Source: Alteripontixanthobacter muriae (lineage in GTDB: Bacteria > Pseudomonadota > Alphaproteobacteria > Sphingomonadales > Sphingomonadaceae). Taken from it: a stretch of DNA of 64,000 nucleotides. How positions within the stretch are numbered: the first letter of the stretch is position 1; each line of letters opens with the position of its first letter. The stretch spans positions 90,132-154,131 of the forward strand of contig NZ_JAAFZT010000003.1 in assembly GCF_013336795.1 (NCBI RefSeq), given 5' to 3'. Below are positions 1 through 10,493 of the stretch, one piece after another. The notes under the pieces are model-generated. The model was not told the origin of the DNA. It saw nothing but the letters and a program-made list of their open reading frames with translations, and made no database searches. The translations under genes and the position numbers were made by a program.

Positions 1-1130
1 GGTAGCTTCTTGAACAGGAATTCCGCACCTTCCGCCAATTCGTCGAGGTCCTTGGCCCGCGTCTTAAGCTCCGGCATCGCGCGTTGCAGCAGATCCTTGT
101 CCACTGGCAGGCCGATCCGCGGAGCGACGAGCTTGGCGAGACGCTGATCGTCGGCCTCCCGGATATAGTGACCGTTCAGGTTCATCAATTTCTTGAGGTC
201 GAACCTCGATGGGCTTTTCCCCACGCCATCAAGGCTGAAAAGCGCGATCGCCTCATCCCGGCCAATCTCTTCCCGGTCGCCATGTGCCCAGCCGAGGCGG
301 AGCAGGTAGTTCACCAGAGCCTCGGGCAATATGCCCAGTTCATCGCGGTAGCTATCGACACCTACTGCGCCATGCCTTTTCGAGAGCTTTGCGCCATCGG
401 CTCCGTGGATCAGCGGTACATGGGCATAGACGGGATCGGGCCAGCCTCCCTCAATCCGGTCCATCGCGCGAATGATCGGCAACTGACGGAAAGCGTTGTT
501 GAGGTGATCGTCACCGCGAATGATATGGGTGCAACCCATGTCGTGATCGTCGACAACCACAGCCAGCATGTACGTCGGCGTTCCATCCGCGCGCAGCAGG
601 ATGTAATCGTCGATTTCTGAATTGGCTACGGTCACGCGTCCCTGGACCGCGTCTTCGATGACGGTTTCGCCAGTGTCCGGCGTCTTCAGGCGAACGGTGT
701 AGGGCTTGCCTTCTTCTTCGGCCTCGGCCGCGCGGTCACGCCAGCGCCCACCATAGCGCAGCGGCTGCTTCGCGGCCCTCTGCTCGGCTCGCATAACCTC
801 GAGTTCTTCCGCAGTGGCGTAGCACTTGTAGGCATCACCGGACTCCAGAAGCTTGCGTGCCACTTCGGCATGGCGATCGGCACGTGCGGTCTGAAACACC
901 GGTTCTTCATCGAAGGTAATGCCAAGCCAATCGAGGCCGTCGAGGATGGCGTCGATAGCTTCCTGAGTCGACCGCTTGATGTCAGTGTCTTCGATGCGCA
1001 GCAGGACCTTGCCGCCATGATGACGCGCGAACAACCAGTTGAAAAGCGCCGTTCGGGCGCCGCCCAGATGCAGGAAGCCCGTGGGTGAGGGGGCGAAGCG
1101 CGTGACCACCGTACCGCTATTGCTTGCCAT
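1..1130 (-). CDS. gltX: Glutamate-tRNA ligase (GluRS), 3' part outside window
   Basis: Charges tRNA-Glu (possibly tRNA-Gln too, as in many alphaproteobacteria) with glutamate in the cytoplasm. The reverse strand reads M-A-S-N-S-G from the ATG at 1130 and stays open to base 1, giving about 376 residues of an expected 470. The class I signature is clear: [13 protein letters not shown] near residues 12-24 (the HIGH motif appears as HLGG) and KLSKRHG near residue 247 (the KMSKS loop). The tRNA-binding C-terminal part is only partly present. It is divergent from comEC, with 45 bases between the starts. Identity is firm; which bacterial GluRS subtype it is (discriminating or not) cannot be told from this part. 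Confidence 0.95.
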   Translation of the reverse strand, partial: MASNSGTVVTRFAPSPTGFLHLGGARTALFNWLFARHHGGKVLLRIEDTDIKRSTQEAIDAILDGLDWLGITFDEEPVFQTARADRHAEVARKLLESGDAYKCYATAEELEVMRAEQRAAKQPLRYGGRWRDRAAEAEEEGKPYTVRLKTPDTGETVIEDAVQGRVTVANSEIDDYILLRADGTPTYMLAVVVDDHDMGCTHIIRGDDHLNNAFRQLPIIRAMDRIEGGWPDPVYAHVPLIHGADGAKLSKRHGAVGVDSYRDELGILPEALVNYLLRLGWAHGDREEIGRDEAIALFSLDGVGKSPSRFDLKKLMNLNGHYIREADDQRLAKLVAPRIGLPVDKDLLQRAMPELKTRAKDLDELAEGAEFLFKKL

Positions 1131-1175
1131 AGAAACCCAATCCCCTATCCCGTCTGCGCATGAGGACCTTCTTCC

Positions 1176-3337
1176 GTGTCTGAGATACCGCTCGGCGACA
1201 GGTCCGGCGAAGGCGATGTTGCATTGCAGCGTCAATGGCTGAACGCTCGCCCGTTGTCCAGCATGGCAGACAGGGCGGACAGGTTTCTCGCGACTGCCGG
1301 CTTTGATCGCGCACCCTGGCTAGCCGTCAGTCTGGCGGCAGGCATCGCGGCCTGGTTCGCGCTGCCATCAGCCCCGTACTGGATCGTCGCGATCTTGGTT
1401 GCCGCAGCCTTGGCAACGGGCGCGCTGCGGGCGCTGCGTCTCCGCGATGATATGCAGGACCTTCTGGTCGCTGTAGCGGCAATGGCGATCATGTTTGCTG
1501 CAGGGGTCGGCGTGGTCTGGACCCGTTCGGAGATCGTGGGAGCGCCGGCAGTCGCCTATCCCATGGTGCAACCGATCACGGCAAGAGTGCTCGACCGCGA
1601 AGAACAGCCGGCGCGCGATCGCATCCGGCTCACGCTGGCGATGCGTGACGGGTTGGGTATGCCCCGCAAGGTCCGTGTCAATATCACTCCGGAACAGGAT
1701 GCAGAGGGCATCGACAAGGGTGCAGTCATCGCCATGCGGACGCGCTTGTTGCCGCCGGCATCGCCGATGTTGCCGGGCGCGTATGATTTTGCGCGGGACG
1801 CCTGGTTTTCGGGTCTGGCAGCGACGGGGTCGGTCATCGGGCCGATCCGCATCCTGGAACCGGCCGTTCCTGATGTATCGTCCCTTGCAGCTCTGCGTGA
1901 GAAACTGTCCGCACATGTGCGGCGCAAGGTCGATGGAGGTGCGGGGACGATCGCCGCTGCCTTCGCCAGTGGAGATCGCGGCGCAATCTCCGACGCCAAA
2001 GCTGAAGCCTTGCGCGATAGCGGCCTCACTCATCTTCTCTCGATCAGTGGCTTGCATGTGAGTGCCGTCGTTGCCGCGGCCTATTTTCTTGCGCTGCGTA
2101 TATTGGCGCTTTGGCAAGGCCTGGCGCTCAGGATCAGGTTGCCGATCGCTGCAGCCCTGCTGGCTGCGAGCGCGGGCATTTTCTACACCCTGCTGACGGG
2201 GGCGGAGGTGCCGACCGTGCGCAGTTGCATAGGAGCAGTCCTCGTTTTGGGCGCCCTGATGCTGGGACGGCAGGCCTTGTCGATGCGGATGGTGGCCGTG
2301 GCGGCAATAGCGATCCTGCTCATCTGGCCGGAGAGCGTAGTCGGGCCGAGCTATCAGATGAGCTTCGCCGCAGTGGTGGCGATAGTCGCGTTACATGATA
2401 GCAACCTAGTCAAAGCCTTTGGGAAGCGGAACCAGGAAAACGGAATCAGGCGCATCGGGCGTAATTTGCTGCTTCTGTTCCTTACCGGGCTGGTGATCGA
2501 ACTGGCACTGATGCCCATCGTTCTAAATCATTTTCACCGCGCCGGGATCTATGGCGCGGTGGCCAATCTGGTCGCCATCCCCCTGGTGACGATGATTTCC
2601 ATGCCCCTGATCGCACTCGCACTCGCACTGGATCTCTTTGATCTGGGGGCACCAGCGTGGTGGCTGGTCGGAGGATCGCTGGACGCGCTGTTGGCGATCG
2701 CTCACTTTACCGCAGCCCGGCCGGGATCCGTCACCTTGGTCCCGAGCACTGGCTCAGGCGCAGTGATCAACTTCGCTGCAGGAATGCTTTGGCTGGCGTT
2801 GTGGCAGGGTCGCATCCGCTTCTGGGGCTGTTGCCCGCTGCACTGTCAGGTTTCTGGCTCTTGTCAGCCTCCAGTCCGGACCTGCTGGTCTCGAGCGACG
2901 GGCGGCAGGTGGCGATAATCGACGGTGAAAAGCGCTTGTATTCACTGCGGAGTTCCGGCGGCAGCTATGCCGGTGACAATCTGCAGCAAACCGCGGGAAC
3001 ATCGGCCGGGGTGCTGCCGCTGGAAGATCACAAGGGAAGCGCATGCAATGCGAACTTCTGTTCGACCATCATCGATCTTCAGGGTGCGAGCTATGGGCTG
3101 CTGATCGCCAGGAATGCCGATGCACTTCCCGATGACGTTCTCAGACGGTCCTGCGCCACGGCAGACATCGTGGTTTCAGAAAGAGTTCTCGGCCCTTCCT
3201 GCAATCCACGCTGGCTGAAGCTTGACCGTTACAAGCTCAACGCGACTGGCGGGCTATCCATCTATCTGGACGAAAAAAAATTATTTCGGTCGCGCAGGGG
3301 CAGGGCAATCATGGCTGGTGGCGGGGCACCTGAATGA
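1176..3337 (+). CDS. comEC: ComEC/Rec2-family DNA uptake channel, frameshifted
   Basis: Polytopic inner-membrane protein of the ComEC/Rec2 family, which carries single-stranded DNA across the membrane in competence. Frame 3 from a GTG at 1176 encodes a DUF4131-like N-terminus and the Competence domain, with [10 protein letters not shown] near residues 288-297 and many hydrophobic segments, but stops at 2918 after a run of unrelated residues. The family-like sequence continues in another frame from about 2820 ([21 protein letters not shown]). Restoring one G in the G4 run at 2824-2827 joins the two. Near the end a second shift is suspected at the A8 run around 3272-3280, since the alternative frame ends [11 protein letters not shown] with a stop at 3331. 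Both may be sequencing undercalls, otherwise the gene is a pseudogene. The start is uncertain; an ATG at 1263 is an alternative. Confidence 0.8.
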
Positions 3338-3356
3338 TGGGCTACCCCGCCGCTGA

Positions 3357-4043
3357 TCAATGATAACGCCGCAGCAGACCTGCAAGCTTTCCCTGAACCT
3401 GCACCTGCGCCGAACTGTAGGTCTGCGGCTCATAGGCGGCATTGGCCGGATCAAGGCAGATCATGCCGCCATCGCGGCGCAGATACTTTAGCGTAGCTTC
3501 CTCATCATTGACGAGCGCGACTACGATCTCGCCATCGCGGGCTGTGTCGGTCCGACGCACAAGCGCAAAGTCGCCATCGAAGATTCCGGCCTCGATCATG
3601 GAGTCGCCGGATACCTCCAGGGCGTAATGCTCACCCGGCCCGAGGAGGGCCGCAGGAACCGGCAAGGATGTCTGACCCTCAAGCGCTTCGATAGGGGCGC
3701 CTGCCGCGATCCGACCATGCAAGGGTATGTTGATGACATCGTTGGCTGCCTGCGGAACCGTGACTGTACTGGACGCGAGAGGCGCGGCATCATTGGCCGC
3801 AATGCGAGGCCGTGTACCCGTGGCCACATCATCAGGCTGGCGGATGATTTCCAGAGCGCGCGCACGGTTGGGCAAACGGCGAATGAAGCCGCGTTCTTCC
3901 AGAGCGGAAATCAGGCGATGAACGCCGGACTTGCTCTTGAGATCGAGCGCGTCTTTCATCTCTTCGAACGAAGGTGAGATGCCCGTTTCCTCAAGGCGGC
4001 TCTGGATGAACTGAATCAACTCGTGCTGTTTCGCAGTCAGCAT
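3357..4043 (-). CDS. lexA: SOS repressor LexA
   Basis: Represses the SOS regulon and is inactivated by RecA-stimulated self-cleavage. The 228-residue protein has an N-terminal winged helix (residues 1-65, with the [17 protein letters not shown] recognition region), a linker, and an S24 peptidase domain. The cleavage bond is Ala114-Gly115 in RIAAGAP. The catalytic pair is Ser148 in SGDSM and Lys186 in EEATLK. Its own promoter and SOS box lie at 4092-4134, just behind moeA, so it is probably transcribed both alone and by readthrough. Length and all key residues are normal for alphaproteobacterial LexA. Confidence 0.97.
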   Translation of the reverse strand: MLTAKQHELIQFIQSRLEETGISPSFEEMKDALDLKSKSGVHRLISALEERGFIRRLPNRARALEIIRQPDDVATGTRPRIAANDAAPLASSTVTVPQAANDVINIPLHGRIAAGAPIEALEGQTSLPVPAALLGPGEHYALEVSGDSMIEAGIFDGDFALVRRTDTARDGEIVVALVNDEEATLKYLRRDGGMICLDPANAAYEPQTYSSAQVQVQGKLAGLLRRYH

Positions 4044-4091
4044 GGTGCTTGCTCCTTGTCCGCCCGATTTGCTTTCAGCAGACGATAGCGT

Positions 4092-4106
4092 GAACGAATA
4101 AGGAAC
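4092..4106 (-). promoter_or_regulatory. SOS box (LexA operator) of lexA
   Basis: The reverse strand reads GTTCCTTATTCGTTC, an exact GTTC-N7-GTTC match to the alphaproteobacterial SOS box. It begins directly after the -10 hexamer of the lexA promoter, so LexA bound here would block RNA polymerase. This is the expected autoregulation. Only the sequence match is seen; binding is inferred from the family rule. Confidence 0.9.
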
Positions 4107-4134
4107 AATTTAGCAACCAATCTGGTGAAGTCAA
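4107..4134 (-). promoter_or_regulatory. Probable sigma-70 promoter of lexA
   Basis: On the reverse strand TTGACT (4134-4129) and TAAATT (4112-4107) are separated by 16 bases and are followed directly by the SOS box. The -35 hexamer contains the moeA stop codon. The match is good at -35 and moderate at -10. Confidence 0.6.
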
Positions 4135-5318
4135 GCAATTGCGCCGTTCTTGACAGGATAGAACGGCACCCTCGCCCCTGCTTCCAATTCTTCGCATCCT
4201 TCGGGCCGTTCGATTAGCCCATCTGCCTGGGACAGGCTCAGCAATGCGCTGCTATCCTGCTCTGTCAGAGGTTCGACCCTATCCGCATTGAGCCGCGCCC
4301 TGATGAATTCGCGTCTGCTACCGGTCGCCGGCAGACCGCTGGCGGTTTCCAGCATAACGGCGCGGGGCAGGGGCGATGCCGAGCCGAGCATCGCGCGGAT
4401 GACGGGCAGGGCGAAAAGGAATGCGGTCACGAAGCTGGAGACCGGGTTTCCCGGCAATCCGATGATCACGCATTCGTCCCTCGTAGCGGCCATCAGCGGC
4501 TTTCCCGGCTTGATGGCAACCCGCCAGAACTCCGTGGTCGCGCCCCAGGCCTGCAGCGCCGGGCCGATCAGATCGTAATCGCCCACGGAAGCGCCACCGC
4601 TCGTCACCAGCAGATCGCATCCGTCTGCCTCGTCCAGCGCTTGGGAGAGGCTGCCAAGGTCGTCGCGTACCGGTCCGATGCGGCGGATCTCACAGGGATA
4701 CTGTGCAAACAGTGCGGCCAACATCAGCCCGTTGCTCGATGGAATTTGATGCGGGCCGCAGCTCTCGGGATCGGAGGAAAGCTCGTTGCCGGATTCGAGG
4801 ATCGCGATGACCGGCGGGCGGCGAACCGGAAGCCGGGAATGTCCCGCCATAGCCGCCAGTGCAATCGCAGCCGGTGTGATCGCCACGCCGGCACGAAGCA
4901 CGACGTCCCCAGCCGCGAAGTCGAAACCAGCGACCCTTACGTGACGCCCTTGCGCCGGCGCGTCCCGCAGAACGGAAAGATTCTCTCCGTTGAGTTCAGC
5001 GTCCTCCTTGATCAGGATCCTGTCCGGACCCTTCGGAAGTGCCGCACCCGTCGAGATCCTGATTGCCTCACCACGAGCGAGAGTACCTGCAAACGGAGCG
5101 CCTGCCCTGCTGGCACCAACGACCTCCCAAGGCCCGCTGCCCTGAATGGCAAAACCGTCCATTGCCGAAATGTCGATCGCAGGTTGTGACCGCCGTGCAA
5201 GTATATCGGCTGCAAGGTAGTGGCCCAAACATTCGAAAATGGGCTTTTCGCTAGCAGGCAGAGGAGCGACGAGATCCAGCAGCCGCGACTGCGCGTCCTG
5301 CAACGGGAGCAGGGTCAT
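4131..5318 (-). CDS. moeA: Molybdopterin molybdenumtransferase MoeA
   Basis: Inserts molybdate into adenylylated molybdopterin, the last general step of molybdenum cofactor synthesis. The protein has 395 residues from [14 protein letters not shown] lies near residue 50, and the MoCF-binding motif [15 protein letters not shown] lies in the middle. The start is chosen at 5318 because its ATG overlaps the moaC stop (ATGA), showing translational coupling; an in-frame ATG four codons earlier is less likely. It ends the trp-moa run, and its stop codon lies inside the lexA -35 region. Confidence 0.95.
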   Translation of the reverse strand: MTLLPLQDAQSRLLDLVAPLPASEKPIFECLGHYLAADILARRSQPAIDISAMDGFAIQGSGPWEVVGASRAGAPFAGTLARGEAIRISTGAALPKGPDRILIKEDAELNGENLSVLRDAPAQGRHVRVAGFDFAAGDVVLRAGVAITPAAIALAAMAGHSRLPVRRPPVIAILESGNELSSDPESCGPHQIPSSNGLMLAALFAQYPCEIRRIGPVRDDLGSLSQALDEADGCDLLVTSGGASVGDYDLIGPALQAWGATTEFWRVAIKPGKPLMAATRDECVIIGLPGNPVSSFVTAFLFALPVIRAMLGSASPLPRAVMLETASGLPATGSRREFIRARLNADRVEPLTEQDSSALLSLSQADGLIERPEGCEELEAGARVPFYPVKNGAIA

Positions 5319-5785
5319 CCTGCTTTCCAATCGCCAGACTTGCCGCCCGACTTTTCAAGGAGCCGGATGTTCTGAATGACCATGCTCTTATCAAGCGCTT
5401 TGCCCATGTCGTAGATTGTCAACAAGGCTACGGAAGCTGCTGTAATCGCTTCCATTTCGACACCGGTCTTTCCGATGAGACTCGCCGTTGCGACCACTTG
5501 GATTGATGATTCCTGCTGGGAGAATTCCACTTCCACCGACGACAGTGCCAAGGGGTGACAAAGCGGGATCAATTCCGAGGTCTTCTTCGCCGCCATGATC
5601 CCGGCTATCCGCGCCGTTCCCAAGACATCGCCCTTCGGTGCGTTGCCTTGCCTGATCGCGCTCGCTGCTTCTGCATTCATGTGAATTTCACCACAAGCCC
5701 GCGCAGAACGACGGGTGTCCGGCTTGCAAGCCACATCGACCATCCGCGCTTCGCCGGCCTCGTTGATATGGGTCAGCTTAGTCAT
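5315..5785 (-). CDS. moaC: Cyclic pyranopterin monophosphate synthase MoaC
   Basis: Converts the MoaA product 3',8-cyclo-GTP into cyclic pyranopterin monophosphate in molybdenum cofactor synthesis. The protein has 156 residues, normal for the family, with the conserved [23 protein letters not shown] and YDMGKALDK blocks. It overlaps trpC upstream and moeA downstream by ATGA, so it is co-translated with both. MoaA, its partner, is not in the window. Confidence 0.96.
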   Translation of the reverse strand: MTKLTHINEAGEARMVDVACKPDTRRSARACGEIHMNAEAASAIRQGNAPKGDVLGTARIAGIMAAKKTSELIPLCHPLALSSVEVEFSQQESSIQVVATASLIGKTGVEMEAITAASVALLTIYDMGKALDKSMVIQNIRLLEKSGGKSGDWKAG

Positions 5786-6570
5786 CGCAAATGCAGCAGA
5801 CTGCGCGTCGCTTTCTCGACATCGTCATGACGCATCAAACTTTCCCCGACGAGAAAAGAACGGATGCCAGCGTCGGCGAGCCGAGCAATATCGACGCTGT
5901 TGGTAATCCCGCTCTCGGCGATGACAAGGCTGCCGTTCGGTACAAGCGGGGCCAGCTTCAACGTCGTGGCAAGATCTGTCTGGAAGGTCTTGAGATTGCG
6001 ATTATTGATACCGATCAAACGACTCCGCAATCGTGTGGCGCGCTCCAGTTCCGCTTCGTCATGGACCTCGATCAGAACGTCCATGGCAAGGTCGATCGCG
6101 GCTTGCTCGATGTCGACCATCTGCTGATCGTTCAATGCGGCGACGATCAGCAGAACAGCATCCGCACCCATCGCGCGGGCTTCCAGAACCTGCCACGGAT
6201 CGATCATGAAATCCTTTCGCAGGACCGGAAGCGTGCAGGCATTCCGCGCCGCGACAAGGAAGTCACGGTGACCCTGAAAATACTTCTCGTCTGTCAGAAC
6301 GGAAAGACAGGCCGCACCTCCCGCCTGATATGCACGGGCGTGATCGGCGGGTGCAAAATCCTCGCGGATCAATCCCTTCGATGGAGAAGCTTTCTTGATT
6401 TCGGCAATCAGGCCCAGGCGAGTCCTTGAGGCGCTCTGCAAGGCGTTCTCGAAGCCGCGCGGGGGACTCTGCAGAGCAATCTGGCGTAGCAGTTCCGCTT
6501 CCGAAATGCGCTGCTTCGCTTCGCGCACCTCGCCTTCCTTGGTGGCGCAGATCTCTTGCAGTTTGTTCAT
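5782..6570 (-). CDS. trpC: Indole-3-glycerol phosphate synthase TrpC
   Basis: Closes the indole ring from CdRP in tryptophan synthesis. This is a TIM-barrel protein of 262 residues from MNKLQEI. Active-site blocks are visible: [10 protein letters not shown] near residue 60, LRKDF near 120, [11 protein letters not shown] near 190 and IAESGI near 225. The start at 6570 is preferred to an in-frame ATG six codons earlier because it overlaps the trpD stop by ATGA. It stands alone, not fused to TrpF. Confidence 0.97.
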   Translation of the reverse strand: MNKLQEICATKEGEVREAKQRISEAELLRQIALQSPPRGFENALQSASRTRLGLIAEIKKASPSKGLIREDFAPADHARAYQAGGAACLSVLTDEKYFQGHRDFLVAARNACTLPVLRKDFMIDPWQVLEARAMGADAVLLIVAALNDQQMVDIEQAAIDLAMDVLIEVHDEAELERATRLRSRLIGINNRNLKTFQTDLATTLKLAPLVPNGSLVIAESGITNSVDIARLADAGIRSFLVGESLMRHDDVEKATRSLLHLR

Positions 6571-7559
6571 CGGGCGAGGGCGATCCATTGCGTGAGTTTA
6601 GCCAGCGCCGCACCGCTGTCGAGCGCTTCGGCAGCCACCGCCGCGCAATCTGCATAATTGTCACCCCGGCCGGCAACCATGAGCGCGGCCGAGGCATTCA
6701 GCAGGACCGCATCGCGGTAAGCACCGCCTGCACCTTCCAGCAAGGCTTTGAGCGCGCGTGCATTAAAGGCGGCGTCCTCACCGCGGATTGCCTCCATCGG
6801 AGCTGTGGGTAGCCCCGCATCGCCAGGATGTGCCCGCTGCATGATGAAGCTGTCGCCGCGCACTTCGGCAACTTCGCTGCCGCCGGCCAGGGATAGTTCG
6901 TCCAAGCCTTCGTCGCCGGAGACGATCTTCGAGTAATCGGTGCCGAGCCTCGCCATGGCACCGGCGTAAATCGGCACATAGGCAGGCCTTGCAATGCCGA
7001 TCAGCTGGTTTCGAACGCGCGCCGGGTTCGAGAGCGGTCCCATCAGGTTGAAGATGGTGCGCCGGCCCAGGCGCTGCCTGATCGGTTGAATTCGCCGCAT
7101 GGCCGGGTGGTGATTGGCCGCGAACAGGAAGCAGATACCGATCTCGTTCAGCGTCCGCTCCGCCGTGCGCCCTGCGGCATCCATGTCGAGCCCGATCTGT
7201 TCGAGAGTGTCAGCCGCGCCAGCCTTCGACGAGGCAGCGCGATTGCCATGCTTGGCAACCGGCACACCGCATGCTGCCACGACAAGGCTGACTGCGGTGG
7301 ATACGTTTAACGTATGGTGCCCGTCGCCGCCGGTCCCGCAGACATCGATGGCGTTCTCGGGGGCGTCGATCGGCAACAGCCTGGCCCGCAAAGCGCGGGC
7401 AGCCCCTGCGATTTCGGCCGAAGTCTCTCCACGATCGGAGAGGTCGGTCAGGAAGCTTGCGATGGCTTCGTCCGAAATTGCCCCGTCGAGGATCGCACCG
7501 AAGACCTGCTCGGCCTGTATCTCGTCCAGCGGCAGAGCAGCGGAGGGAAGGCGCTTCAA
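6567..7559 (-). CDS. trpD: Anthranilate phosphoribosyltransferase TrpD
   Basis: Transfers phosphoribose from PRPP to anthranilate. The protein has 330 residues with [17 protein letters not shown] near residue 72 (PRPP binding) and [15 protein letters not shown] near residue 103 (anthranilate pocket). The start is a TTG at 7559 that overlaps the trpG stop as TTGA; no ATG lies close by in frame, and the encoded N-terminus is family-like. It is a monofunctional TrpD, separate from TrpG. Confidence 0.96.
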   Translation of the reverse strand: MKRLPSAALPLDEIQAEQVFGAILDGAISDEAIASFLTDLSDRGETSAEIAGAARALRARLLPIDAPENAIDVCGTGGDGHHTLNVSTAVSLVVAACGVPVAKHGNRAASSKAGAADTLEQIGLDMDAAGRTAERTLNEIGICFLFAANHHPAMRRIQPIRQRLGRRTIFNLMGPLSNPARVRNQLIGIARPAYVPIYAGAMARLGTDYSKIVSGDEGLDELSLAGGSEVAEVRGDSFIMQRAHPGDAGLPTAPMEAIRGEDAAFNARALKALLEGAGGAYRDAVLLNASAALMVAGRGDNYADCAAVAAEALDSGAALAKLTQWIALAR

Positions 7560-8140
7560 GGCAGTTCCTCCGGCTCGATACCGCAGATGCGGAGAAAATT
7601 GGCCAGAAGAGCATGACCATGATCGGTCGCTATGCTTTCAGGGTGGAACTGCACGCCATGAATGGGAAGGGTTTCATGCCGCAGCCCCATGACCAGCGCA
7701 TCGTCAGCCGTCGCGTTGATCGTGAGGCTTCCCGGCAGATCGCGGACGACGAGGCTGTGATACCGTGTCGCCGTAAAAGGCGCCGGAAGCCCGGCGAATA
7801 CTCCGCTGCCATCATGTTCGACGGAGGACGTCTTGCCATGCATCAGCCCGCCGCGCTCGACCTTCCCGCCAAAATGCTGGCCAATCGCCTGATGGCCCAG
7901 GCAGACGCCCAGAAGCGGACGTTCGGCATAGGCGCATGCAGCCACCAGATCGAGGCTGATGCCGGCGTCATCCGGCGTGCAGGGGCCGGGGGAGATGAGG
8001 ATTCCCTTTGCATCGCTGGCGATGGCTTCGGATGCGGTAATTGCATCATTTCGCTCCACCCGCACCTCTGCGCCAAGTTCCATGAGATAATGGACCAGGT
8101 TGAAGGTAAAGCTGTCGTAATTGTCGATGACGAGTATCAC
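7556..8140 (-). CDS. trpG: Anthranilate synthase glutamine amidotransferase subunit TrpG
   Basis: Supplies ammonia from glutamine to TrpE. The class I glutamine amidotransferase has 194 residues, with the nucleophile Cys in GVCLGHQAIG and the His/Glu pair in GVQFHPESI. The start is a GTG at 8140 that overlaps the stop of the glycosidase gene as GTGA and gives the usual N-terminus V-I-L-V-I-D-N-Y-D-S-F. A longer in-frame extension to 8224 has no family similarity. Confidence 0.96.
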   Translation of the reverse strand: MILVIDNYDSFTFNLVHYLMELGAEVRVERNDAITASEAIASDAKGILISPGPCTPDDAGISLDLVAACAYAERPLLGVCLGHQAIGQHFGGKVERGGLMHGKTSSVEHDGSGVFAGLPAPFTATRYHSLVVRDLPGSLTINATADDALVMGLRHETLPIHGVQFHPESIATDHGHALLANFLRICGIEPEELP

Positions 8141-8985
8141 GGCGTGGCCTTTGCCCGTTTTGTGACAACGATCAAGGGGCCGAGCGGAGCAAGACCGTCC
8201 ATGCGTCCGGCAGCAGGATCCCACAATGCGGAAACGCTGCCGTCCAGGTAAAGTGCATTCTGCACCTTGAGCCCGTCACGGTAATAGCGCGCGAGCTTGC
8301 CGAAACTTAGCGGCGCGCGCGACATCACGAAATGTGCCCGTCCTTCGGCATCCACCCCGACCGCGTTGCGAATGTGTCGGGAAGGACCATCTTGCGAAAT
8401 TTCGGGATGCAGTTCGCCGCCGACTACCAGCATCGGACCGGATTGCGTGCCGAAATCCGGACGATCGCTTACATTGCTGTAGAAATCATCGGCAGTCCGG
8501 ACGCTCCACTTGCCGTCGCTGCCGTAGAATACACCGTTAGGGAGGAGGTGGAAATTGCCGCCACCCTGCGCCCGGTTGAGTTCGACCAATCGTTCGGAAC
8601 TTTCAACGTAATAGCCGATGGGCTGGCCTTCTTCGTCGAACATGCCGCCGTTGAATGCGAACGCTACATCATCGCTACCCCCGAGCGCCTTCTCCAGCGC
8701 TGCAAAGCTGCGGTAAGGCTTGATTCCGTTGTCGCTTTCGGCGCCTAGAACCATCTCGACACGATGATCGGCAGGATCGGCGATGCAGTGAACCAGCGCG
8801 ATGTCCTCGAACGTAGCATCCTTGCAGTCCGCGCTTTCATTCACGTCCGCTGCTGCCGCGACGGGAGTGGGCTCCTCTGCTACGCCGCTGCCGATCTCGG
8901 TCCGCAATACGGGCTGCCCTTCAGGAGCAGCGTCGCAGGCGGTCAGCACCAGCAGACAGGTGCAGGCTACGAGCGACCGTTTCAC
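8137..8985 (-). CDS. Lipoprotein with phosphodiester glycosidase (NAGPA/DUF2233) domain
   Basis: A 282-residue secreted protein inserted between trpE and trpG. The N-terminus has a lipoprotein signal peptide with lipobox L-T-A-C (Cys near residue 17), so it is probably anchored in an envelope membrane. The rest looks like the phosphodiester glycosidase family (PF09992): FAFNGGMFDEEGQPIGYYV, LPNGVFYG, TQSGPMLVVGG, RNAVGVD and NALYLDGSVSALW. These are the usual Asn/Gly/Asp blocks of the fold. Family members remove GlcNAc from phosphodiester-linked sugars; the substrate here is unknown. It overlaps trpE and trpG by ATGA and GTGA, so its expression is tied to tryptophan synthesis, though no biochemical link is known to me. 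Confidence 0.85.
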   Translation of the reverse strand: MKRSLVACTCLLVLTACDAAPEGQPVLRTEIGSGVAEEPTPVAAAADVNESADCKDATFEDIALVHCIADPADHRVEMVLGAESDNGIKPYRSFAALEKALGGSDDVAFAFNGGMFDEEGQPIGYYVESSERLVELNRAQGGGNFHLLPNGVFYGSDGKWSVRTADDFYSNVSDRPDFGTQSGPMLVVGGELHPEISQDGPSRHIRNAVGVDAEGRAHFVMSRAPLSFGKLARYYRDGLKVQNALYLDGSVSALWDPAAGRMDGLAPLGPLIVVTKRAKATP

Positions 8986-10490
8986 GAAGTTCCCCCGGCC
9001 AAACGCGCCGCTTCACGCGCGGCCGCGAACAATGCTCCGGCCTTGGCTTCGCATTCCCGCTGTTCACAGGCCGCATCGCTGTCGGCGACGATGCCCGCGC
9101 CGGCCTGCACATGCATGACTCCGTCCTTCACCACTGCCGTTCGTAAAACGATGCAGCTGTCCACCGACCCGTCCGGCGCGAAATAGCCGACCCCGCCCGC
9201 ATAGGGACCGCGCGCTTCCGGCTCCAGTTCGGCAATGATCTGGCACGCCCGCACTTTGGGTGCACCGCTTACCGTGCCCGCAGGAAATCCGGCGAACAGG
9301 GCGTCGATGGCATCGTAGCCCTTGGCAAGCTGCCCGACCACGTTGCTGACGATGTGCATCACATGACTGTAGCGTTCTATGCCGAAGCTGCTGGTTACGC
9401 GCACGCTTCCCCGGGTGGTTACCCGGCCCACATCGTTGCGACCGAGGTCCAGCAGCATCAGATGTTCGGCCCGTTCCTTGGCATCAGCGAGCAGTTCCTG
9501 TTCCGCTGCCTGGTCCAGAGCCTCATCCGCCCCCCGCGGCCGGGTGCCTGCGATCGGCCGTATCGTCACTTCGCCATCACGAACCCTGACGAGGATTTCC
9601 GGGCTCGACCCGACTACTGCAAAGCCGGGTAGGTCGAGGAAGTAAAGGAACGGCGAGGGGTTCACCCGGCGAAGCGCACGATATAGATCGAGCGGCGGCA
9701 GCGGGAAGGGGCAGGTAAAACGCTGCGCCAGAACCACCTGGAAGACATCGCCCGCTTCGATATAATCTTTCGCCTTGCAGACCATGCTGGCGTAATCCGT
9801 TGCCGCTATCGTGCGCTGCGCGGACATATCCGGCAGTGCCGCCAGTTTCATTCTGGGCGGCTCGGCAGCGGTGAGCCTTTGCAGCGCATCGTCGATCCGT
9901 CCGGCGGCGTCGGTCAGCCGTGCAGCTATCGGCGCAGCGTCCGGCCAGAGCGGCGCAATGCAGAACAGTTCATCGGTGAGGCCGTCGAAGATGAGGATGA
10001 GAGTCGGCCTGACGAACAGCATATCCGGCAGGTCCAGCGGCCCGGCAGGTGCGCGTTCCAGCTTCTCCACCAAACCAATTGTCTCATAGCCGAAATAGCC
10101 GACAAGGCATGCAAGGGCCGGGGGTAGCCCTTCAGGCACTTCCAGGCGGCATTCGGCTGCAAGCATGCGCAGGCTGGCCAGCGAATCTTTCTCCGCCGGC
10201 TGAAATGCATCCCGTTTCGTGCGCCAGGCGCGGTTTATCTCAGCCTGCTGTCCGGTCGCGCGAAAGACGAGATCAGGATCGAGACCGAGCAGGCTGTATC
10301 GGCCGCGGATCTCCCCGCCTTCGACCGATTCAAGCAGGAAATCGCCGCGACCTTCCTTGATCAGCTTGCATGCAGCGCCCACGGGCGTCTGCGTGTCGCA
10401 GATAACCCGGCGCCACACCAGCGCTGGCGCGCCCTTGGCAAGCGCATCATGCGCAGCGGCAGCGCCTTCGATCTCCGGTCCGTGATCCAT
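8982..10490 (-). CDS. trpE: Anthranilate synthase component I TrpE
   Basis: Makes anthranilate from chorismate with ammonia from TrpG. The protein has 502 residues. The tryptophan feedback element LLES is at about residue 53 (DFLLESVEGG). The chorismate-binding half has PFLYFLDLPG, VGSSPEILVRV, PIAGTRPRG and LLDLGRNDVGRV. It starts three bases after the upstream foldase gene, so no trp leader peptide or attenuator can fit between them. Control is more likely through feedback inhibition and the promoter ahead of the foldase gene. Confidence 0.97.
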   Translation of the reverse strand: MDHGPEIEGAAAAHDALAKGAPALVWRRVICDTQTPVGAACKLIKEGRGDFLLESVEGGEIRGRYSLLGLDPDLVFRATGQQAEINRAWRTKRDAFQPAEKDSLASLRMLAAECRLEVPEGLPPALACLVGYFGYETIGLVEKLERAPAGPLDLPDMLFVRPTLILIFDGLTDELFCIAPLWPDAAPIAARLTDAAGRIDDALQRLTAAEPPRMKLAALPDMSAQRTIAATDYASMVCKAKDYIEAGDVFQVVLAQRFTCPFPLPPLDLYRALRRVNPSPFLYFLDLPGFAVVGSSPEILVRVRDGEVTIRPIAGTRPRGADEALDQAAEQELLADAKERAEHLMLLDLGRNDVGRVTTRGSVRVTSSFGIERYSHVMHIVSNVVGQLAKGYDAIDALFAGFPAGTVSGAPKVRACQIIAELEPEARGPYAGGVGYFAPDGSVDSCIVLRTAVVKDGVMHVQAGAGIVADSDAACEQRECEAKAGALFAAAREAARLAGGTS

Positions 10491-10493
10491 CGA

